From: Pseudomonas sp. CBZ-4
GTDB taxonomy: Bacteria; Pseudomonadota; Gammaproteobacteria; Pseudomonadales; Pseudomonadaceae
NCBI RefSeq assembly: GCF_000346755.1
Contig: NZ_ANNV01000175.1
Location: 1-64,000, forward strand
Length of the DNA stretch: 64,000 nt
Reading direction: 5' to 3'
The notes under the pieces: model-generated
What the model was told of the DNA's origin: nothing
What the model saw: the letters and a program-made list of their open reading frames with translations, nothing else
The model's database searches: none
Shown: positions 51,890 through 60,915 of the stretch, in pieces
Layout: each line of letters opens with the position of its first letter
Numbering within the stretch: the first letter of the stretch is position 1
Made by a program: the position numbers and the translations under genes

Positions 51890-52795
51890 TTATTCAGCCA
51901 GCATTACGTCCACTTCGGCAGTGCCGGGGGATGTGGCCGGGCCCCAGCGTGTCACGGCCAGCGCCGCGGCGGCATTCGCTCGGCGCGCCGCTTGGGTGGG
52001 TGTCAAACCCCTCGCCAACCCAGCGATAAACACACCCGCATGAGCATCCCCTGCGCCATTGCTGTCCACGGCTTTCACCTTGAAGCCCGGCACATGCTCG
52101 GCATTCACCCAGCAGCCGTTCGGCCCATCCCGAACCACGCGCAATGCGCCCTCGGGCAGATGGCATTGCAATTCGCCCAATGCATCCGCCAGCGTGCTCG
52201 CACCGGTAAATGCCAAGGCTTCCGGGCCATTGCTGGTCCAGATGTCGATGCGCGGCAACATCGCGACCATCAGCGGCGAATCCGCCGCCCTGACCAGCGG
52301 GCCCGGGTCGAACACCACGCAGATGTCACGCGGCAGCGCCAGCAGCCAATCGAGCAACGCCTGCGCCTTGCCGTCCAGCAACAGGCTGTAGCCGCTGACG
52401 TAGACATAATCGTCCGCACGCGGCAGCACGCCGGCCAGATCCTCGGCGCTCAACTCGCCCTCGGCGCCGAGGTGGGAAATGAACGTGCGCTCGGTGCTCG
52501 CCTCGGTCAGCGACACACACAAGCCAGTGTCTTTATCGGCGCTGGCCGCCAGGGCCATCTCCACCCCTTCGGCCTGCATCGCCGCGCGCGCCAGGTCGCC
52601 AAAACGGCCATAGCCATGGCGCCCGAGGTACACCACCGGCAAACCGTTGCGCTTGGCGGCGGCCATCACGTTGAAACCGCCGCCGGCTTCAAAACTGGCA
52701 GACCGCGCCAGCACATCGCCGCCGCTGACGGGCAGGGAATCCAGGGCCATGACCAGATCGACGATGACCTGGCCGGTGTGCAGCAATCTAGACAT
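51890..52795 (-). CDS. PfkB-family carbohydrate/nucleoside kinase
   Basis: 301-residue ribokinase-type kinase. The N-terminal sugar-binding Gly pair is in GGGFNVMAAAKRNG, and the C-terminal PfkB signature is VDSNGAGDAHAGVFIAG with the catalytic Asp in GAGDAH. The ATG at 52795 lies inside the end of the upstream permease gene (8-bp overlap), so the two were made as a pair. With an NCS1 permease as partner, a nucleoside or modified nucleoside is a likely substrate. The permease is now broken. Confidence 0.88.
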   Translation of the reverse strand: MSRLLHTGQVIVDLVMALDSLPVSGGDVLARSASFEAGGGFNVMAAAKRNGLPVVYLGRHGYGRFGDLARAAMQAEGVEMALAASADKDTGLCVSLTEASTERTFISHLGAEGELSAEDLAGVLPRADDYVYVSGYSLLLDGKAQALLDWLLALPRDICVVFDPGPLVRAADSPLMVAMLPRIDIWTSNGPEALAFTGASTLADALGELQCHLPEGALRVVRDGPNGCWVNAEHVPGFKVKAVDSNGAGDAHAGVFIAGLARGLTPTQAARRANAAAALAVTRWGPATSPGTAEVDVMLAE

Positions 52796-54254
52796 GGTGG
52801 CTCTCAACTAACGCCGGCCGACGATCAGCCGCTCCGCCCAATACCGCATACATCCCACCGGCCACCAGGAAGGTCACGATCCAGCCCAGGCCGTTGTGGC
52901 CCAGCCAGGAGTCGGACAGCGGCCCGGCAAACCAGATATTTTCGGCAGTGGTGCCGATGGTGGTGAAGCTGAAGCCCAGCACGATCGCCACCGCCCACGC
53001 GCCGAACGCACGCCATTCCACGCCGCCGCGATATCAGTAGGCGCTGCTCGGGCTGACGTCCAGCAAGTCCTTGGGGCTGTAGTAGTGACGATGGATCAGG
53101 TCGACCACGAAGATCCCGACCCACGCGGTAATCGGCACCGCCAGCAGCGAGATGAAGGTGATGAACGGGCCGTAGAAGCTGTCGGCGATCAGCATGAAGT
53201 AGATGGAACCGGCAAAGATCGCGACGATATCGACGATCACCGCGTGCACGCGCTTGACCTTCAAGCCGAGGGTCAAGGTGGTGAGGCCTGCCGAGTACAC
53301 CGAGAGGTTGTTGGACAGCAGCAACCCGCCGAAGGCCGTGATCAGGTACGGCACGGCCATCCAGGTCGGCAGCATGTCGCGGATCGCGATGATCGGGTCA
53401 GTGGCCGAGGCCAGGTCATTGTTGCCCACCGACAACAGGCCACCGAGGGTAATCAGCAACACCAGTGGAATGCCCGCGCCAAACGCCGCCGACGCCACCA
53501 GGCGCACGGCCTTGACGCTGCGGTGCTGGTAACGCGACATGTCGGCGCCGGCGTTGGCCCAGCCAATCCCGGTGCCGGCCGCCATGGTGCCGACGCCGAT
53601 GATCATCGCGCTGAGCGGCGCCGGGGTTGCGTTGAACACGGCGCTCCAGTCGATGGTGGCGCAGAGGAAGCCGCCCACCAGCAGGTTCAGGGCGCCGAAT
53701 ACGTAGGTCGCCCACTTCTGGATCACCAGCAAGGTGGCGTGGCCCAGGCCCGAGACCGCCAGGGTCAGCAGCACAAAGATGGCGATGAACAGCAGGGTCA
53801 GCAGGGGTGCGCTTTTCGCGGCGACGGGCGAACCAAACAGGATCGAGCACAACGACAGCAGCACGAAGGCGGCGGTGGTGGTGTTGACGGTTTCCCACCC
53901 CAGGCGCGACATCAGCGAGACCAGCGTCGGGCCGATATTGCCGCGCACGCCGAAGATCGCCCGGGACAGCGTCAGGCTCGGCGCGCGGCCCCGTCGGCCG
54001 GCGATAGAGATGATGCCCACCACGGCGAACGAACCGGCCGCGCCCAGGATCGCAACGATGATCGCCTGCCAGATGGCCAGGCCACGAAACGCCACCAGCG
54101 TCGCGCCCAATGGCAAGCCGAGGATGCTGATATTGGCGGCGAACCAGACCCAGAACAGTTGTAGCGGATGGCCGTTGCACTCGCCTTCCGGGACCGGCTC
54201 GATGCCGCGTGTTTCCAATTGCCCGGCGCTTTGGCCGGAAGAGGTGTTGCTCAT
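52788..54254 (-). pseudogene. NCS1 purine/cytosine permease gene interrupted by in-frame TGA
   Basis: A 489-codon frame for an NCS1 permease carries a single in-frame TGA at 53034-53036. The upstream 406 residues hold about ten membrane helices (for example WVWFAANISILGLPLGATLV and GTGIGWANAGADMSRYQHRS). The downstream part, in the same frame, continues the family C-terminus (WRAFGAWAVAIVLGFSFTTI and later VESHHV) to the PfkB overlap. The codon is most simply a TGG-to-TGA change in SAY-W-YRGG. The downstream GTG at 53021 has no ribosome site. It may be a true loss, a sequencing error, or stop readthrough. The former role was nucleobase or nucleoside uptake with the PfkB kinase. Confidence 0.82.
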
Positions 54255-54320
54255 GAAGGGATACTCCGGGTGCCGATATTGTTGTGGTTGTGGCAGATGT
54301 TCTATTCAACTCGGTCCAAT

Positions 54321-54405
54321 GTGGGAGCTGGCTTGCCTGCGATTGCATCACTGCAGTTCTACTGACAGACCGAGGTGTCTGCATCGCAGGCAAGCCAGCT
54401 CCCAC
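54321..54405. repeat. REPIN
   Basis: Inward arms at 54321-54343 and 54383-54405 between msrA and the permease pseudogene. Confidence 0.92.
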
Positions 54406-54437
54406 AGAGGCCAGTTCATACATCAGGCTTTGCGGTG

Positions 54438-55130
54438 TTACTGGTTTTTCACCAAGGTCGGCTCAGCGCGGTACTGCTCGGGAAACAGCGTTTTCAACTG
54501 CGCCACCTTTGGCAAGTCATTGATCACGATGTACGGGTAAGACGGGTTCTCGGTAAGAAAATCCTGATGATAGGCCTCCGCCGGATAGAACGGCTTGCCC
54601 ATTTCAATCGTGGTTGCGATGGGCTTGTCGAAGGACTTGGCGGCATCCAGCTGCGCGATATAGGCCTGGGCCACCTTCTGCTGTTCGGCATCCTGCGCAA
54701 AGATCGCCGAGCGGTACTGCGTGCCGGTATCCGGGCCCTGGCGGTTGAGTTCCGTGGGGTTGTGAGCCACCGAGAAGTAGATCTGCAACAGCTTGCCGTA
54801 GCTGATCTTGCTCGGGTCATAGGTAACAGAAACCGCCTCGGCATGGCCGGTATCGCCCGCGCTGACAGACTCGTACTGCGCCGTGCCGGCCGCGCCGCCG
54901 TCATAGCCGGAGACTGCGTTTTTCACCCCCTGCACGTGCTGGAAAACCCCTTGTACGCCCCAGAAGCAACCGCCGGCGAAGACCGCCGTTTGCAGGTTGG
55001 CCGAGGCTGGCAGGTCCAGGGCGGGGGGTGCGATGACGACGGCATCGTCGGAAGAACCGAAGGAAAAGGCCTGGGCCTGGCCGATAAAGGCAACCAAAGC
55101 CAACACCGGTAAACATCTCAACATCTTCAT
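54438..55130 (-). CDS. msrA: Exported peptide-methionine (S)-S-oxide reductase MsrA
   Basis: 230-residue methionine sulfoxide reductase A with a signal peptide (about 1-21, ending GQAQA), hence periplasmic rather than cytoplasmic. The catalytic Cys is C55 in AGGCFWGVQG. Further conserved parts are SGYDGG, GHAEAVSVTYDP and AIFAQDAEQQ. No resolving Cys is evident at the C-terminus, so an outside reductant is needed; the DipZ gene just upstream is the obvious source. A REPIN separates it from dipZ, so expression may differ. Confidence 0.92.
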   Translation of the reverse strand: MKMLRCLPVLALVAFIGQAQAFSFGSSDDAVVIAPPALDLPASANLQTAVFAGGCFWGVQGVFQHVQGVKNAVSGYDGGAAGTAQYESVSAGDTGHAEAVSVTYDPSKISYGKLLQIYFSVAHNPTELNRQGPDTGTQYRSAIFAQDAEQQKVAQAYIAQLDAAKSFDKPIATTIEMGKPFYPAEAYHQDFLTENPSYPYIVINDLPKVAQLKTLFPEQYRAEPTLVKNQ

Positions 55131-55157
55131 AGATCTCACTCCAGAACACGGTCAACT

Positions 55158-55260
55158 GTGGGAGCTGGCTTGCCTGCGATAGCGGTGTATCAGAACCACA
55201 TAAGGTGGCTGACCTGCCGCCATCGCAGGCAAGCCAGCTCCCACAAAAGCCAGCTCCCAC
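55158..55260. repeat. REPIN with nested truncated REP
   Basis: Full arms at 55158-55180 and 55222-55244. A truncated extra copy, AAAAGCCAGCTCCCAC at 55245-55260, abuts the outer side of the right arm. It sits between dipZ and msrA. Confidence 0.88.
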
Positions 55261-55278
55261 AGTTATAGGGTTGTCGAG

Positions 55279-56973
55279 TTAGCCAAAGGTGAAGGCGTAG
55301 GCCGCCACGTTCGGATCGAGGAATTCAATGCTGAAGGTACGGTCCTGCACCTCACCCGGCTGGCGCACCAGTTGATACAGACGCTGCTCCGTCACCGTAC
55401 CGCTGCCATCCGGCGCCACATCCGTGCCGTGGGCAGCCCCCGGAGCCTTGCCGTCGACGGTGACCTTGAAGCGCACCGGCTTGCCATCCGCGCCGGGCGC
55501 CAGCACCAGGTGCAAGTCACGGGCGTGGAAACGGTAGACGATGCGCCCACCGGCCTGCTCCAGCGTGACTTGCTGGCCGCCCACGTTCCATTGGCCTTCC
55601 AGGGTCCAGTTGTTCAGCGCCAGTGGGCCGGACTTGACGAAGTTCTCGGCGCGCTGGGCGCCCAGGTAGGTTTCCGGCGACTGCACGGTGTTCAGGTCCG
55701 GCGCCTGTTGCACGCCCTTGGCAGCCACGTCGATCAAGCCGCCCGCGACGTTTTGCGCGCCGGCTTCGCGCAACAACTGCTGGATCACCCGCTCCGACTC
55801 GGCATAGTCGCCCTCGCCAAAGTGGTGATAGCGAATCTGGCCGTTGGCATCGGCAAAGTAATGCGCCGGCCAGTACTGGTTGTTGAAGGCGCGCCAGATC
55901 TTGTAGTTGTTGTCGATGGCCACCGGGTAGGTGATACCCAGGTCCTTCATGGCCTGGGTGACGTTGCCCACATCCCGCTCAAAGGCAAACTCCGGGGCGT
56001 GGACGCCAATCACCACCAGGCCCTGGTCGCGGTATTTCTCGGCCCAGGCTTTCACGTACGGCAGCGTGCGCAGGCAGTTGATACACGAGTAGGTCCAGAA
56101 ATCCACCAGCACCACCTTGCCCTTGAGCGCCTCGGCGCTCAGCGGCGGGCTGTTGAGCCATTGCACGGCGCCGTCCAACGGCGGCAGCGCGCCTTCTATT
56201 GGCAGCGTGTCGCTGTGGCTGGCCGCCATCATCATCGCGCCGCCCTGCGGTTTCGCGCTCAGGCGGTCCACCAGGCTTTGCTCCAGGCCACCGGTGGACG
56301 CCGTCGACAAGCGCGACAGCACGCCAGTGTCCAGACCCAGCGCAATCGCTGCGACACCCACCAACATCAGCGCACCCAGGCCGCGACGCAGCCACTCACC
56401 GGCGCCCAGGGACTTCTTCATCAAGCCAAAGACTTTACCGCCCACCAGCAACGCCAGCGCCAGGGACGTCGCCGCACCGGCGGCGTAGGCCAGCAACAGC
56501 AAGGTAGTGCCGATATTGGCGCCCTGCAGCGCGGCGCCGGTCAGCAGCAGGCCCAGGATCGGCCCGGCGCACGGCGCCCAGAGCAAGCCGGTGGCCACGC
56601 CGATGAGGAACGAAGCGCCCGCACGCGGCCTGGCGTCGGCCCCGGCGGCTTCCGACAAGCGACTGCCGGCGGCCACCAGCGGCCGCGTCAGGCGTTCCGA
56701 CAGTTGTGGCAACAGCAGCGTGAGCCCAAACAGCGCCACGCAGAGCAACGCGAGCCAGCGCCCGTATTGATTGACTTGCACCACCCAGCCGCCGCCCACC
56801 GCAGCCAGTGTGGCTACCAGGGCAAATGTCACCGCCATCCCCGCCAACAGCGGCAAGCCACTGCGCAAAAACGGCTGCCCGGTGCGAGCGAAGACAAAAG
56901 GCAGGACCGGCAGGATGCACGGGCTGACGATGGTCAGCACGCCGCCCAGGTACGCGAGAAGCAGAAGCCACAT
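55279..56973 (-). CDS. DipZ-type thiol-disulfide conduit (CcdA-like TM domain plus thioredoxin domain)
   Basis: 564-residue membrane protein. The N-terminal CcdA/DsbD-beta-like domain has six or more membrane helices and two TM Cys, C19 in VSPCILPVLP and C135 in WAPCAGPILG. A periplasmic thioredoxin/TlpA-like domain follows, with active site C297-IN-C300 in TYSCINCLRT, then a beta-rich C-terminal domain (about 430-564). It should move electrons from cytoplasmic thioredoxin to periplasmic proteins, here most likely MsrA and MsrB. The ATG at 56973 is 32 bp after msrB. Confidence 0.92.
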   Translation of the reverse strand: MWLLLLAYLGGVLTIVSPCILPVLPFVFARTGQPFLRSGLPLLAGMAVTFALVATLAAVGGGWVVQVNQYGRWLALLCVALFGLTLLLPQLSERLTRPLVAAGSRLSEAAGADARPRAGASFLIGVATGLLWAPCAGPILGLLLTGAALQGANIGTTLLLLAYAAGAATSLALALLVGGKVFGLMKKSLGAGEWLRRGLGALMLVGVAAIALGLDTGVLSRLSTASTGGLEQSLVDRLSAKPQGGAMMMAASHSDTLPIEGALPPLDGAVQWLNSPPLSAEALKGKVVLVDFWTYSCINCLRTLPYVKAWAEKYRDQGLVVIGVHAPEFAFERDVGNVTQAMKDLGITYPVAIDNNYKIWRAFNNQYWPAHYFADANGQIRYHHFGEGDYAESERVIQQLLREAGAQNVAGGLIDVAAKGVQQAPDLNTVQSPETYLGAQRAENFVKSGPLALNNWTLEGQWNVGGQQVTLEQAGGRIVYRFHARDLHLVLAPGADGKPVRFKVTVDGKAPGAAHGTDVAPDGSGTVTEQRLYQLVRQPGEVQDRTFSIEFLDPNVAAYAFTFG

Positions 56974-57005
56974 GGGATAAGACCTTATAAGAAAGAGACA
57001 TCGGC

Positions 57006-57506
57006 TTACGCCGCCGTGAACGTCATGGCCGCGCCATTCATGCAATAGCGCAGGCCGGTGGGTTGCGGGCCGTCGTCGAACACGTGCCCTTGGTGGCCGC
57101 CGCAACGGCGGCAGTGGATTTCGTTGCGTGCCATGCCGAAAGACCGATCGGTACGGCTGGCCACCGCGTTGTCCAGCGGCTGCCAGAAACTCGGCCAACC
57201 GGTATGGCTGTCGAACTTGGTGGTGGACGAAAACAGCGCCAGCGCGCAACCGGCACAGGCAAAGGTGCCGGCGCGGTGTTCGTCGTTGAGCGGGCTGCTG
57301 TAAGGGCGCTCGGTGCCCTCCTCGCGCAGCACGGCGTATTGCTCGGCGCTGAGCAAGCTGCGCCATTCGGCGTCGGTGTGGCTGACTTCGAAAGTCTCAG
57401 CCGCCTCGGCTTCGCTGACCAGGTTGAGCTGCCTGAGCAAGCCACCGGCGAGGACAGCGACCCCCAGGCCACCGCCGGCCAGCAGGATTTGTCTGCGTGA
57501 GTACAT
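57006..57506 (-). CDS. msrB: Tat-exported peptide-methionine (R)-S-oxide reductase MsrB
   Basis: 166-residue MsrB. The N-terminus MYSRRQILLAGGG carries the twin-arginine export signal. Zinc ligands are C84-AG-C87 and C132-RR-C135, and the catalytic Cys is C155 in RYCMNG. I chose the ATG at 57506 because GGAG lies seven bases upstream and it gives the Tat signal directly. It is the first gene of msrB-dipZ(-REPIN-msrA). Use of Tat suggests the enzyme is folded with zinc before export. Confidence 0.93.
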   Translation of the reverse strand: MYSRRQILLAGGGLGVAVLAGGLLRQLNLVSEAEAAETFEVSHTDAEWRSLLSAEQYAVLREEGTERPYSSPLNDEHRAGTFACAGCALALFSSTTKFDSHTGWPSFWQPLDNAVASRTDRSFGMARNEIHCRRCGGHQGHVFDDGPQPTGLRYCMNGAAMTFTAA

Positions 57507-57528
57507 AGGTTTCTCCATTCATGGCCCT

Positions 57529-57621
57529 GTGGCGAGGGAGCTTGCTCCCGCTCGACAGCGCAGCTGGAGCCGGCTTTTGGGGAGCGCTACGCACTCCAGC
57601 GGGAGCAAGCTCCCTCGCCAC
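57529..57621. repeat. REPIN of the GTGGCGAGGGAG subtype
   Basis: Arms at about 57529-57552 and 57598-57621 face each other. The core (GAGCTTGCTCCC) differs from the other pairs in the window. It lies between msrB and the divergent two-component genes, 23 bp from the msrB start, so the msrB promoter must lie within or beyond it. Confidence 0.9.
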
Positions 57622-57765
57622 ATACAAGCCCTTCCCCAACTGCAATGACGCCATCCTGCCCCCCGGCCGGTCGCCAAATCCTCACGCAGAGTTAAACAAT
57701 TCGTGATAACTACACTGAGGCAAAAGCCGCACAATGCGCCGACTACAAGCCAAGGTTTCGCTTAC

Positions 57766-58476
57766 ATGGATCAGCCCAAACGTGTCCTCGTGGTCGAGGA
57801 CGATGCCCATATCGCCGACTTGATCTGCCTGCACCTGCGTGACGAGCAGTTTGTCGTGGTGCACAGCGCCGATGGCAACGAGGGCCTGCGCCTGCTGGAG
57901 CAAGGCGGCTGGGATGCGCTGATCCTCGACCTGATGCTCCCCGGCGTCGACGGCCTGGAGATCTGCCGGCGCGCCCGCGCCATGACGCGCTACACGCCGA
58001 TCATCATCACCAGTGCGCGTTCCAGTGAGTTGCACCGCATCCTCGGCCTGGAGCTGGGCGCCGACGATTACCTGGCCAAGCCGTTCTCGATGCCGGAGCT
58101 GGTGGCGCGGGTCAAGGCGCTGCTGCGCCGGGTGGACGCCATGGCACGCAACCTGAAGATGGACGCCGGCAGCCTCGACCTCGGCCAGCTGTTTATCAAC
58201 CCGCTGACCCGCGACGTGACCCTGCAAGGCCAGCGCCTGGACCTCACGCCGCGTGAGTTCGACCTGCTGTATTTCTTTGCGCGCCAGCCGGGCAAGGTGT
58301 TTTCGCGCATGGACTTGCTCAACGCCGTGTGGGGCTACAGCCATGAGGGCTATGAACACACGGTGAACACCCACATCAACCGCCTGCGCGCCAAGGTCGA
58401 AACCGACCCGGCCAACCCGGCGCGCATCCTCACGGTGTGGGGCCGTGGCTACAAGTTTGCCGAGAGCGCGCCATGA
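57766..58476 (+). CDS. OmpR-family response regulator
   Basis: 236-residue regulator. The receiver domain has phospho-acceptor D55 in LILDLMLPG, acidic pocket EDD near residue 11, and K105 in LAKPF. The C-terminal winged helix (LDLTPREFDLLYFFARQPGK, HTVNTHINRLRAKVE, VWGRGYKF) is the OmpR type. The ATG at 57766 follows AAGG. The stop overlaps the kinase ATG (ATGA). Divergent position to msrB suggests it controls the msr genes, as HprR controls msrPQ in E. coli. Confidence 0.93.
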   Translation: MDQPKRVLVVEDDAHIADLICLHLRDEQFVVVHSADGNEGLRLLEQGGWDALILDLMLPGVDGLEICRRARAMTRYTPIIITSARSSELHRILGLELGADDYLAKPFSMPELVARVKALLRRVDAMARNLKMDAGSLDLGQLFINPLTRDVTLQGQRLDLTPREFDLLYFFARQPGKVFSRMDLLNAVWGYSHEGYEHTVNTHINRLRAKVETDPANPARILTVWGRGYKFAESAP

Positions 58477-59939
58477 AGCTGACCCTGACCCAGCGCCTGT
58501 CGGTGGTGTTTGCCGTGTTGCTGCTGATCTGCAGCAGCACTTCGGCGTGGCTGCAAGTGCGCTCCAACCGCATGCACGAGCTGGAAGTGGTGCAGGGCCT
58601 GTCCCGCGACCTCGCCGCGCATATTGCCCGTGACACGCAACTGATGGACGCCGATGGCCTCAAGCCCGAGGCCGTGCGCACGCTGTTCAGCCAGTTGATG
58701 CTGGTGAACCCGAGCGTCGAGGTGTACCTGCTCGACATCGACGGCCGCGTGGTCGGCAACGCCGCGCCCAGCGGGCACTTGTTGCGTGACCGCGTTGACC
58801 TCGCGCCGGTACGACGCTTCCTCAGCGGCGCCATGCTGCCGATCCTCGGCGATGACCCGCGCAGCGTCGGGGGGCGCAAGGTGTTCAGCGCCGCGCCGCT
58901 CAAGGCCAACGGCAAGCAGACCGGTTTCCTGTATGTGGTGCTGCTGGGTGAGGCCCACGACGTGTTCGACGCCAAGGACGCGACCGGCATGGCGTTGAAG
59001 ATCGCGCTGTGGTCCATCGGCCTGGTGGCGTTGCTGTGCCTGATGGCGGGCCTGATCGCCTTTGCCTGGATCACCCGCCCGTTGCGCCAATTGACCGACA
59101 AGGTCGCGCAATTCGATATCAACGGCGCGCCGAAAACCCCGGAGCCCGCCACCGAGCCACTGCACAGCGGTGACGAAATCGCCGTGCTCGACCACGCCTT
59201 CGTGCAGATGGAAAACCGCCTCGGTGAACAGTGGCGCGCCCTCACCCACCAGGACCAGGAACGCCGGGACATGGTCGCCAATATTTCCCATGACCTGCGC
59301 ACCCCGCTGGCGTCGCTGCACGGCTACCTGGAAACCCTGTCCCTCAAGGATGCCAGCCTCAGCCCCGAAGAGCGCCGGCGCTACCTGGGCATCGCCCTGG
59401 ACCAGAGCCGCAAGGTCGGCGGCCTCGCTCAATCCCTGCTGGAGCTGGTGCGCCTGGAGCACGGCTTTGTGCAGCCGGTGATCGAAGGATTTTCCCTGCC
59501 GGACCTGGTGCAGGACGTGTTCCAGAAATTCGAACTGAGCGCCGAAGCCCGTGCGATCAAGCTCACCGCCACCCTGCCGCCGCAGGTGCCGACGGTGCTG
59601 GCCGACCTCGGCTTGATCGAGCGCGTGCTCACCAACTTGCTGGACAACGCCCTGCGTCACACGCCGGTCAACGGCGAAGTCGAAGTGATCCTCGCGCCGG
59701 GCGCCGACGGTGTCGCGGTGACGGTCAGCGACAGCGGCCCGGGCATTGATCCCGAGTTGCGTGAAGGCTTGTTCCTGCGCGCCTTCACCATTGGCGGTGC
59801 GCGCCGCGATGGCGGCCTGGGGCTGCGCATCGTGCACCGCATCCTGCAATTGCACGGGCGCAGCATCCGCTTGGTGGAGCGCCCCGGGCACGGCGCGACG
59901 TTTACTTTCTCCCTAGAAAGGCAAGCATCAAGCCGTTGA
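58473..59939 (+). CDS. Sensor histidine kinase
   Basis: 488-residue inner-membrane kinase. TM1 is at about 7-27 and a periplasmic sensor region of about 150 residues follows, then TM2 at about 183-205 and a HAMP region. Phospho-acceptor H273 lies in ISHDLRTPLASLHGYLE, the N box is NLLDNALRHT, and the G boxes are SDSGPGID and GGLGLRI. The sensor region may detect oxidants or misfolding at the envelope; this is inference from the adjacent msr genes. Its last 38 bp overlap the convergent hydrolase gene. Confidence 0.93.
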   Translation: MKLTLTQRLSVVFAVLLLICSSTSAWLQVRSNRMHELEVVQGLSRDLAAHIARDTQLMDADGLKPEAVRTLFSQLMLVNPSVEVYLLDIDGRVVGNAAPSGHLLRDRVDLAPVRRFLSGAMLPILGDDPRSVGGRKVFSAAPLKANGKQTGFLYVVLLGEAHDVFDAKDATGMALKIALWSIGLVALLCLMAGLIAFAWITRPLRQLTDKVAQFDINGAPKTPEPATEPLHSGDEIAVLDHAFVQMENRLGEQWRALTHQDQERRDMVANISHDLRTPLASLHGYLETLSLKDASLSPEERRRYLGIALDQSRKVGGLAQSLLELVRLEHGFVQPVIEGFSLPDLVQDVFQKFELSAEARAIKLTATLPPQVPTVLADLGLIERVLTNLLDNALRHTPVNGEVEVILAPGADGVAVTVSDSGPGIDPELREGLFLRAFTIGGARRDGGLGLRIVHRILQLHGRSIRLVERPGHGATFTFSLERQASSR

Positions 59940-60834
59940 CCTGTGGCCCTTGCTCGTTCTGGATCCAGTGACCGCAGTTGGCCAACACGTGTTGCTCCAG
60001 ATCGGGCACGGCGTCCGGCATGCGCTTGAGGGTATGGGCTTCAAACACCCCGACCGGATCGCGGTCGCCAATCAGGAAAAGCGTGGGTTGCAGCACCTGC
60101 TGGCCGGCCAGGGATTCGGTGCGCTGCCAGTTGCGCGGGAAATTGCGATACCAGTTCAGTGCACCACGAAAGCCCTGTTCGGCGAAGGTGTGCACGTACA
60201 CATCGAGGTCCGCACGGGTGCACCACGATGGCAATGCGCCGGGGGTGGCAACGCCGTCCAGCAAGCGGGCGTTGGCGGGTTTCTTTTGCAGAAACACATC
60301 CTGGTCCTGCATGAACAGGCGCAGGGTGCGTTCGATATCCGCATCCAGCTCCCGCTCGGCAACGCCGGGTTCCTGGAAATACAGGATGTAATTGAAGCGG
60401 TCGGCATACAGCTCGCGCATGATTTCAATCACCGGCCGCCGCGCGCGCCCGGCGAACGGCACCGACAACGTGATCAGGCGCGTCACGCGCTCAGGCTCCA
60501 GCAACGCCAGGTGCCAGGCCACTACGGCGCCCCAGTCATGGCCGACCATCACCACCTGGGTGTGGCCGAAATGGTCCATGCCCTGCTGGATATCGGCGCA
60601 CAGGGTCAGCAAGTCGTAATCAGCGATATCGGCGGGTGCACTGGATTGGCCATAACCGCGCATTTGCGGGACAAACACCCGATAACCCGCCGCCACCAGC
60701 GCCGGGACCTGAAAACGCCAGGAGTGCCAACACTCCGGGAAGCCGTGCAACAACCAGACCGGCTGCCCATGCTCGGGGCCGGCGATGTGCACGCTCAGCG
60801 TAATGCCGTTGACGGGGATCAGTTGCTGGCGCAT
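59902..60834 (-). CDS. Alpha/beta hydrolase, epoxide-hydrolase type
   Basis: 310-residue cytoplasmic alpha/beta hydrolase. The oxyanion motif HGFP is at 30-33. The nucleophile is D100 in GHDWGA, an Asp rather than Ser, as in epoxide hydrolases and haloalkane dehalogenases. The acid lies near GDRDPVG and the His in ANCGHWIQNEQ. It resembles soluble epoxide hydrolases; the two lid Tyr would need structural comparison. It is convergent with the histidine kinase and overlaps its end by 38 bp. Confidence 0.9.
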   Translation of the reverse strand: MRQQLIPVNGITLSVHIAGPEHGQPVWLLHGFPECWHSWRFQVPALVAAGYRVFVPQMRGYGQSSAPADIADYDLLTLCADIQQGMDHFGHTQVVMVGHDWGAVVAWHLALLEPERVTRLITLSVPFAGRARRPVIEIMRELYADRFNYILYFQEPGVAERELDADIERTLRLFMQDQDVFLQKKPANARLLDGVATPGALPSWCTRADLDVYVHTFAEQGFRGALNWYRNFPRNWQRTESLAGQQVLQPTLFLIGDRDPVGVFEAHTLKRMPDAVPDLEQHVLANCGHWIQNEQGPQVNGLMLAFLGRK

Positions 60835-60915
60835 GGGCGGGCCCTGTGTGAAGGTTTTTACCCAGCGTGGCGGATTGCCGGCGACGGCGCCAGCATCATT
60901 GATACCGGGAATGCC

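Noticed and set aside
52788..53021. Separate 77-codon gene after the TGA in the permease
   Set aside because: The GTG at 53021 lacks a ribosome site, and the sequence is the natural C-terminus of the permease in the same frame.
55372..57048. Plus-strand frame of 558 codons over dipZ
   Set aside because: Gln/Arg/His-rich antisense translation; dipZ has its catalytic Cys pairs and membrane helices.
1256..57621. REP arrays as a CRISPR array
   Set aside because: The repeats are scattered singly or as inverted pairs between genes, not as direct repeats with uniform spacers, and no cas gene is present.
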